Source: Anaerolinea sp. (GTDB taxonomy: Bacteria > Chloroflexota > Anaerolineae > Anaerolineales > Anaerolineaceae). Taken from it: DNA of 64,000 nt. The stretch is from NCBI GenBank assembly GCA_020725865.1, contig DYEC01000023.1, positions 1 through 64,000 on the forward strand, read 5' to 3'. Made by a program: the position numbers and the translations under genes. The notes below the pieces were generated by a model. That model saw nothing but the letters and a program-made list of their open reading frames with translations, had not been told where the DNA came from and made no database searches. Each line of letters begins with the position of its first letter. The stretch's first letter is position 1. Positions 60,222 to 64,000 of this stretch are shown here, piece by piece.

Positions 60222-60712
60222 ACAAACCATCCATTCGTTTTTGCCCGCTTTGTGGGACGCCGGTCGTCCTGCAGGAAGTTTTGAATGAACTGCGTCCGGT
60301 TTGCCCGTCCTGCGGTTATGTTCATTATGATGACCCGAAGGTGGCGGTGGCGGTCATTGTTCTGCAGGAGGGCAAAGTGTTACTGACTCGCCGCATTTAT
60401 CCACCCGAAGAGGGGTGCTGGACGGTGCCGGCGGGGTTTATGAATGCTTTTGAGGAGCCGGTTGGTGCGGCTGAGCGCGAATGCTTGGAGGAAACGGGAC
60501 TGCAAGTGCGGGTTACCGGTTTGCTGGATGTGCTGGGCGGGCGTGAGCACCCGCGCGGTGCAGATGTGTTGCTCGCCTATCTGGCGGAAGTGGTTGGCGG
60601 TGAACTGAAAGCTGGCGATGATGCTTCTGCGGCAGCTTTCTTTCCGCTGGACGCGCTGCCGCCGCTGGCGTTTGCTTCCACAAAAAAATTGCTGGCGAAA
60701 TTGAAACGGTGA
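60218..60712 (+). CDS. NUDIX hydrolase with zinc ribbon
   Basis: A 164-residue pyrophosphohydrolase. The N-terminal zinc ribbon is CPLCG ... CPSCG. The Nudix box is exact: GFMNAFEEPVGAAERECLEE followed by TG. This layout resembles NudC/NADH pyrophosphatase or ADP-ribose-type enzymes; the shortness argues against full NudC. TTG 60218 with GAGG upstream overlaps the preceding stop by TTGA. Confidence 0.9.
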   Translation: MNKPSIRFCPLCGTPVVLQEVLNELRPVCPSCGYVHYDDPKVAVAVIVLQEGKVLLTRRIYPPEEGCWTVPAGFMNAFEEPVGAAERECLEETGLQVRVTGLLDVLGGREHPRGADVLLAYLAEVVGGELKAGDDASAAAFFPLDALPPLAFASTKKLLAKLKR

Positions 60713-60836
60713 AAAACTCTCCGAGGATTTCTGAAATCTGTGAGATCGTATAAGCAATACCAGTGGCGGGGAATTGACTTTTTTCGCAATTTGCGCGATT
60801 TTAAAATTGAACCTTAACAAGAAAGGAGATGAGACC

Positions 60837-60977
60837 ATGAGCGGCTTAATGGTTGGTTGGCTTTCGCCCGTTGCTCAGCAAGGGCAAGGCTTCGATGTCG
60901 CCGGGGCCGTCATCGCCTTCATTATTGTTGGCCTGGCAATCGCGGCCGTGCTGGTTCTTGGCAGAGGGCAGGGATAG
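60837..60977 (+). CDS. Small single-span membrane peptide
   Basis: A 46-residue peptide with one transmembrane helix (about 22-42) and a short Gly-rich, positively charged C-terminus. AAGGAG 8 bases before ATG 60837 is a strong ribosome-binding site, so it is probably translated. I recognise no family; membrane peptides this size often bind or regulate larger complexes. Its neighbours are a Nudix gene and ftsK. A longer frame begins at 60774 but has no start signal. Confidence 0.65.
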   Translation: MSGLMVGWLSPVAQQGQGFDVAGAVIAFIIVGLAIAAVLVLGRGQG

Positions 60978-61171
60978 CCTGAAATTCTGTCACAAATTAC
61001 CAGTTGTCGGCAGGATGGGTGGCTGAAATCGGCAGCGTCCTGAACGGTCGGCGATTGGGACAGGTATTTTTTGCCTGTATTGATTACTCCCGTGGGGGGA
61101 GAGGTGAGGGAGTATTGTTTCTTCTGGTATGATAAAATCATAAAAAAGCATTTCAGGAAGAGAAAATCGCT

Positions 61172-63529
61172 GTGGCGAAACGTTCAAGTCCCGCGAAATC
61201 ACACTCAAAATCCAGAGTGCCTGTAAAGCCCTCTCGCTCTTCTCAAAAGCAGACACCGCGCAAGCCTGTGCGCAAGTCTACCCCTGTGCAACGCGGTGCT
61301 ATCGGGGGGTGGTGGAGTCGGCTTTCCAATGAACGCAAACTGGATATCCTTGGCGTTGTGTTGACGCTTTTGGGTTTGATCACCATTCTCAGCCTGCTTT
61401 CGGCACAACGAGGCCAGCTTACCCAGCTTTGGGTGGATATTCTTTATGCGATTTCCGGTTGGGGGGCATTTATCCTGCCGGTGGCGTTCGTTTTGGGTGG
61501 GTTGTGGCTGGTATTTCGCAATATTGAACATATCCCCGCACCATCACTGGAACGGGTGGTGGGACTGGTTTTGTTGTACTTAAATGTCCTGACCTGGATA
61601 CACCTTCTACAGGGTGGCGGCTGGGAATTGGCAAATCAGGGTCAGGGGGGTGGCTTCCTGGGGGCGGCAGCAGAACGTTTCCTGGTCAATGGCATTGGCA
61701 AAGCCGGAGCAGTGGTCATTTTGCTTGCCTGGCTGGTGATTTCGTTAGTTTTTACGCTAGATATTTCTGTTGGTCAGATGGCAATCTGGTTGCAGAAACG
61801 GGCGCGCAAGGCCAGACACCATCATGCTGTCCAGCCTGCACGCCCGACGCGTTCTATCCATAAAATTGGAGAGTCGGAAGAAGGTCCTGTTGAGCTTCCG
61901 CCAGATTTTCATCCGCTGACTCCGCCTGCCAGGACCGGAAAGCCTGCAGCGCGCCCGCCAGTTGTTGAGCACCCTGCGGCCGAGCTTTCCTCTTCATCTG
62001 TGCAAACGTCTGTTTCAACGGCTGCGCCTCAACCTGCAGCAAAGCCCGCGCCAGTGGGCTGGAAGCTGCCCGAGCTGGAAGCCGTTTTGGACCCGCCGAC
62101 ACGCGCTGCGTTGCAAACCAACACCGATTACGACCGCGCCCGCATTATTGAGGAAACGCTGGCTTCCTTTGGTGCGCCTGCGCATGTGGTGGAAATTCAC
62201 CGCGGTCCAACCGTCACCCAATTCGGCGTCGAGCCGGATTTTGTCGAGGGACGCAATGGCAGGGTGCGTGTGCGGGTGGGTAAGATTGTGGCGCTGGCAG
62301 ATGATCTTGCACTGGCGCTGGCGGCGCCGCGCATTCGCATTCAGGCGCCTGTGCCCGGACGCAACTATGTTGGCATTGAGGTTCCCAATGAGGAAATCAG
62401 CCGCGTCACGTTGCGTGAGGTACTGGAGGGTGAAAAGTTCAGGAAAGTGCGCTCCAATTTGCGGCTGGCTTTGGGGAAGGATGTCTCTGGCGAGGCTCAT
62501 GCAGTTGATTTGACTGCTTTGCCCCATCTGTTGATTGCTGGAACCACCGGCTCGGGCAAGTCAGTGTGTGTGAATGCCATCCTGTGTGCTTTGTTGCTCT
62601 ATAATACGCCGGCAGACTTGCGGCTGGTGCTGGTGGACCCCAAACGCGTCGAATTAACCAATTACAACGGCATCCCACATCTGCTGGCGCCAGTGGTGGT
62701 GGAAGCGGAGCGTGTAATCAGTGCCTTGCAATGGATGATGCGCGAAATGGACAGCCGCTACCAGAAGTTCGCCCGCAACGGTTCGCGCAACATTCTGGAA
62801 TTTAACGCCCGCCATCCCGACGAAAAACTGCCTTACCTTGTAATCGTAGTAGATGAGCTAGCAGACTTAATGATGCTGGCGCCGGAAGAGACCGAGCGCA
62901 GTATCACCCGTCTGGCACAACTGGCACGCGCCACCGGTATCCATCTGGTGCTGGCGACACAGCGTCCTTCAGTGGATGTGCTGACCGGTTTAATCAAGGC
63001 AAATTTCCCAGCGCGCATCGCGTTTACCGTTGCTTCTGGCGTTGATAGCCGTGTGATTCTGGATCAGCCGGGCGCGGAGCGCCTGCTGGGGCGCGGCGAC
63101 ATGCTTTTTCAAGCGCCGGATGCTTCTGCACCGGTACGTTTGCAGGGTGTGTATGTTTCGGATAGTGAAATTCAGCGGCTGGTGGATTACTGGCGGCTGG
63201 AGGCATCGCGCGTCAGCGTATCGCAGACAACACTACCGATAGATAACAGCCTGCCGCGCGGCGTGCCGCTCCATCAGGTGCCGTTATGGAGTGACATGAA
63301 GCTGGAGGAGGGTGACCCATTGCTGCCTGAAGCGATTGACCTGGTGCGCCGCGAGGGACGCGCCTCAATTACTATGTTACAGCGGAAAATGCGCATTGGT
63401 TACACGCGCGCTGCCCGATTGATTGATGCGATGGAAAGCAAGAAAATCATCGGTCCGGCAATGCCCAATTCGCAGGTGCGCGAGATTCTGGATTGGGGTG
63501 ATGCCGCTCCGCCGGCAGATGAAGCATGA
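61172..63529 (+). CDS. ftsK: DNA translocase FtsK/SpoIIIE
   Basis: A 785-residue septal DNA pump that clears chromosomes during division. A basic N-terminus is followed by about four transmembrane segments (about 50-200), a Pro-rich linker and the motor (about 290-690). Walker A is GTTGSGKSVCVN and Walker B LVIVVDELADLM; IHLVLATQRPSVDVLTGLIK is the RecA-like signature. A C-terminal gamma winged helix (about 710-775, with KMRIGYTRAARLIDAM) would read KOPS-type sites. The start is GTG 61172. The stop overlaps rsmE by ATGA. Confidence 0.96.
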   Translation: MAKRSSPAKSHSKSRVPVKPSRSSQKQTPRKPVRKSTPVQRGAIGGWWSRLSNERKLDILGVVLTLLGLITILSLLSAQRGQLTQLWVDILYAISGWGAFILPVAFVLGGLWLVFRNIEHIPAPSLERVVGLVLLYLNVLTWIHLLQGGGWELANQGQGGGFLGAAAERFLVNGIGKAGAVVILLAWLVISLVFTLDISVGQMAIWLQKRARKARHHHAVQPARPTRSIHKIGESEEGPVELPPDFHPLTPPARTGKPAARPPVVEHPAAELSSSSVQTSVSTAAPQPAAKPAPVGWKLPELEAVLDPPTRAALQTNTDYDRARIIEETLASFGAPAHVVEIHRGPTVTQFGVEPDFVEGRNGRVRVRVGKIVALADDLALALAAPRIRIQAPVPGRNYVGIEVPNEEISRVTLREVLEGEKFRKVRSNLRLALGKDVSGEAHAVDLTALPHLLIAGTTGSGKSVCVNAILCALLLYNTPADLRLVLVDPKRVELTNYNGIPHLLAPVVVEAERVISALQWMMREMDSRYQKFARNGSRNILEFNARHPDEKLPYLVIVVDELADLMMLAPEETERSITRLAQLARATGIHLVLATQRPSVDVLTGLIKANFPARIAFTVASGVDSRVILDQPGAERLLGRGDMLFQAPDASAPVRLQGVYVSDSEIQRLVDYWRLEASRVSVSQTTLPIDNSLPRGVPLHQVPLWSDMKLEEGDPLLPEAIDLVRREGRASITMLQRKMRIGYTRAARLIDAMESKKIIGPAMPNSQVREILDWGDAAPPADEA

Positions 63530-64000
63530 AGCGAGATGAGACTCTGCTTTCTATGTCTGCCCGTCAGGGCGGCAGGGAAACCACACACCGTTTTTTTGTC
63601 TCGCCGGATCTTCTGAAGTTTGAATTGATTCATTTCCCTGCGCCGCTTGCCCATCAGATGGTGCGGGTGTTGCGGCTCGAAGCCGGCGACCGTGTGACTG
63701 TGCTGGATAATCAAGGGAATGCATACCGGGTGGAATTGCAGAGAGTCTCACCTGCTCAAACAAGCGGGGTGATTCTCTCAAAGGTTGTACCGGCGACTGA
63801 ACCGTTGACACAATTGACCCTCTATCTGCCGCTTACCCAGCGCGAAAAGTTTGAATGGATGTTACAAAAATGTACCGAAGTCGGAGCGGCGGCTTTTGTG
63901 CCGCTGGTTTCCAGCCGTTCGCTGGTGCGGCAAGACATACAAGAAAAGCGCAGGCTGGAACGCTGGCAAAAGATTCTTCAGGAAGCTGCCGAGCAGTCCG
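63526..64000 (+). CDS. rsmE: RsmE 16S rRNA (m3U1498) methyltransferase, truncated by window end
   Basis: The first 158 codons of a SPOUT methyltransferase that methylates N3 of U1498 in 16S rRNA. The N-terminal PUA-like part starts near THRFFVSPDLL. The conserved helix KCTEVGAAAFVPLVSSRSLV and ERWQKILQEAAEQ match RsmE. The catalytic C-terminus and stop lie beyond position 64000. ATG 63526 overlaps the ftsK stop by ATGA. A second in-frame ATG at 63553 is possible. Confidence 0.9.
   Translation, partial: MKRDETLLSMSARQGGRETTHRFFVSPDLLKFELIHFPAPLAHQMVRVLRLEAGDRVTVLDNQGNAYRVELQRVSPAQTSGVILSKVVPATEPLTQLTLYLPLTQREKFEWMLQKCTEVGAAAFVPLVSSRSLVRQDIQEKRRLERWQKILQEAAEQS

Noticed and set aside
1-64000. 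CRISPR arrays, rRNA genes, prophage or complete insertion sequences
   Set aside because: No regularly spaced direct repeats, no rRNA sequence, no phage structural genes and no active transposase were found in either strand.

Overview
This 64 kb window reads as a bacterial chromosome segment, most likely a member of the Chloroflexota, class Anaerolineae. I infer this from moderate GC content, cell-surface proteins with Thr/Pro-rich (TPTP-like) spacers, a PIN-TRAM membrane protein, an archaeal-type aspartyl-tRNA synthetase, and several promoters that sit directly on their start codons. The assignment is from memory of such gene sets, not from a search. There is no rRNA, CRISPR array, intact insertion sequence or prophage. 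One tRNA gene is present. Genes are tightly packed, with many ATGA or TTGA stop/start overlaps.

Layout. Positions 1-1000 hold an unannotated stretch of nested hairpins, a double helix-turn-helix protein and a tRNA-Ile(CAU). Positions 1.2-7.7 kb hold a large diguanylate cyclase with a degenerate receiver domain, an S41 protease lipoprotein and an MFS exporter. Positions 7.7-11 kb hold a fur-feoA-feoB-feoC iron operon behind a perfect 27-bp Fur-like palindrome. Positions 11-15.3 kb hold three membrane-tethered coiled-coil proteins downstream of two membrane proteases. Positions 15.4-18.4 kb hold argG-argH behind what looks like a complete ribosome-mediated arginine attenuator. Positions 18.5-32.5 kb hold housekeeping and metabolic genes: PIN-TRAM protein, cysS, rRNA methyltransferase, ferritin, P450, an orphan DNA methyltransferase, lipA, tpiA, OsmC and a NifU-like protein. 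A seven-gene minus-strand operon (38.5-32.5 kb) carries the B12 subunit of a mutase, MeaB, AspRS, an acetyltransferase, prs, mutM and a membrane protein.

Positions 38.7-40.8 kb encode a Mg/Co-chelatase-type AAA+ ATPase that a nine-A slippery run can fuse to a VWA domain by a -1 frameshift. Positions 41.3-46.1 kb form an operon of three M42 aminopeptidases, a solute-binding lipoprotein and a small membrane protein. Positions 51.0-60.7 kb form a long plus-strand series: a receiver/Roadblock/acidic-linker protein ending in a catalytically dead IS200-type transposase fold, then polA, a TPR protein, an ECF sigma factor, its probable anti-sigma factor and a Nudix hydrolase. The window ends with ftsK and a truncated rsmE.

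The observations I rank highest are the argG leader-peptide attenuator with an almost leaderless start (18192-18362), the domesticated transposase-domain protein (51025-53361), the chelatase frameshift (39759-39766), and the membrane protease plus coiled-coil cluster (11104-15272).
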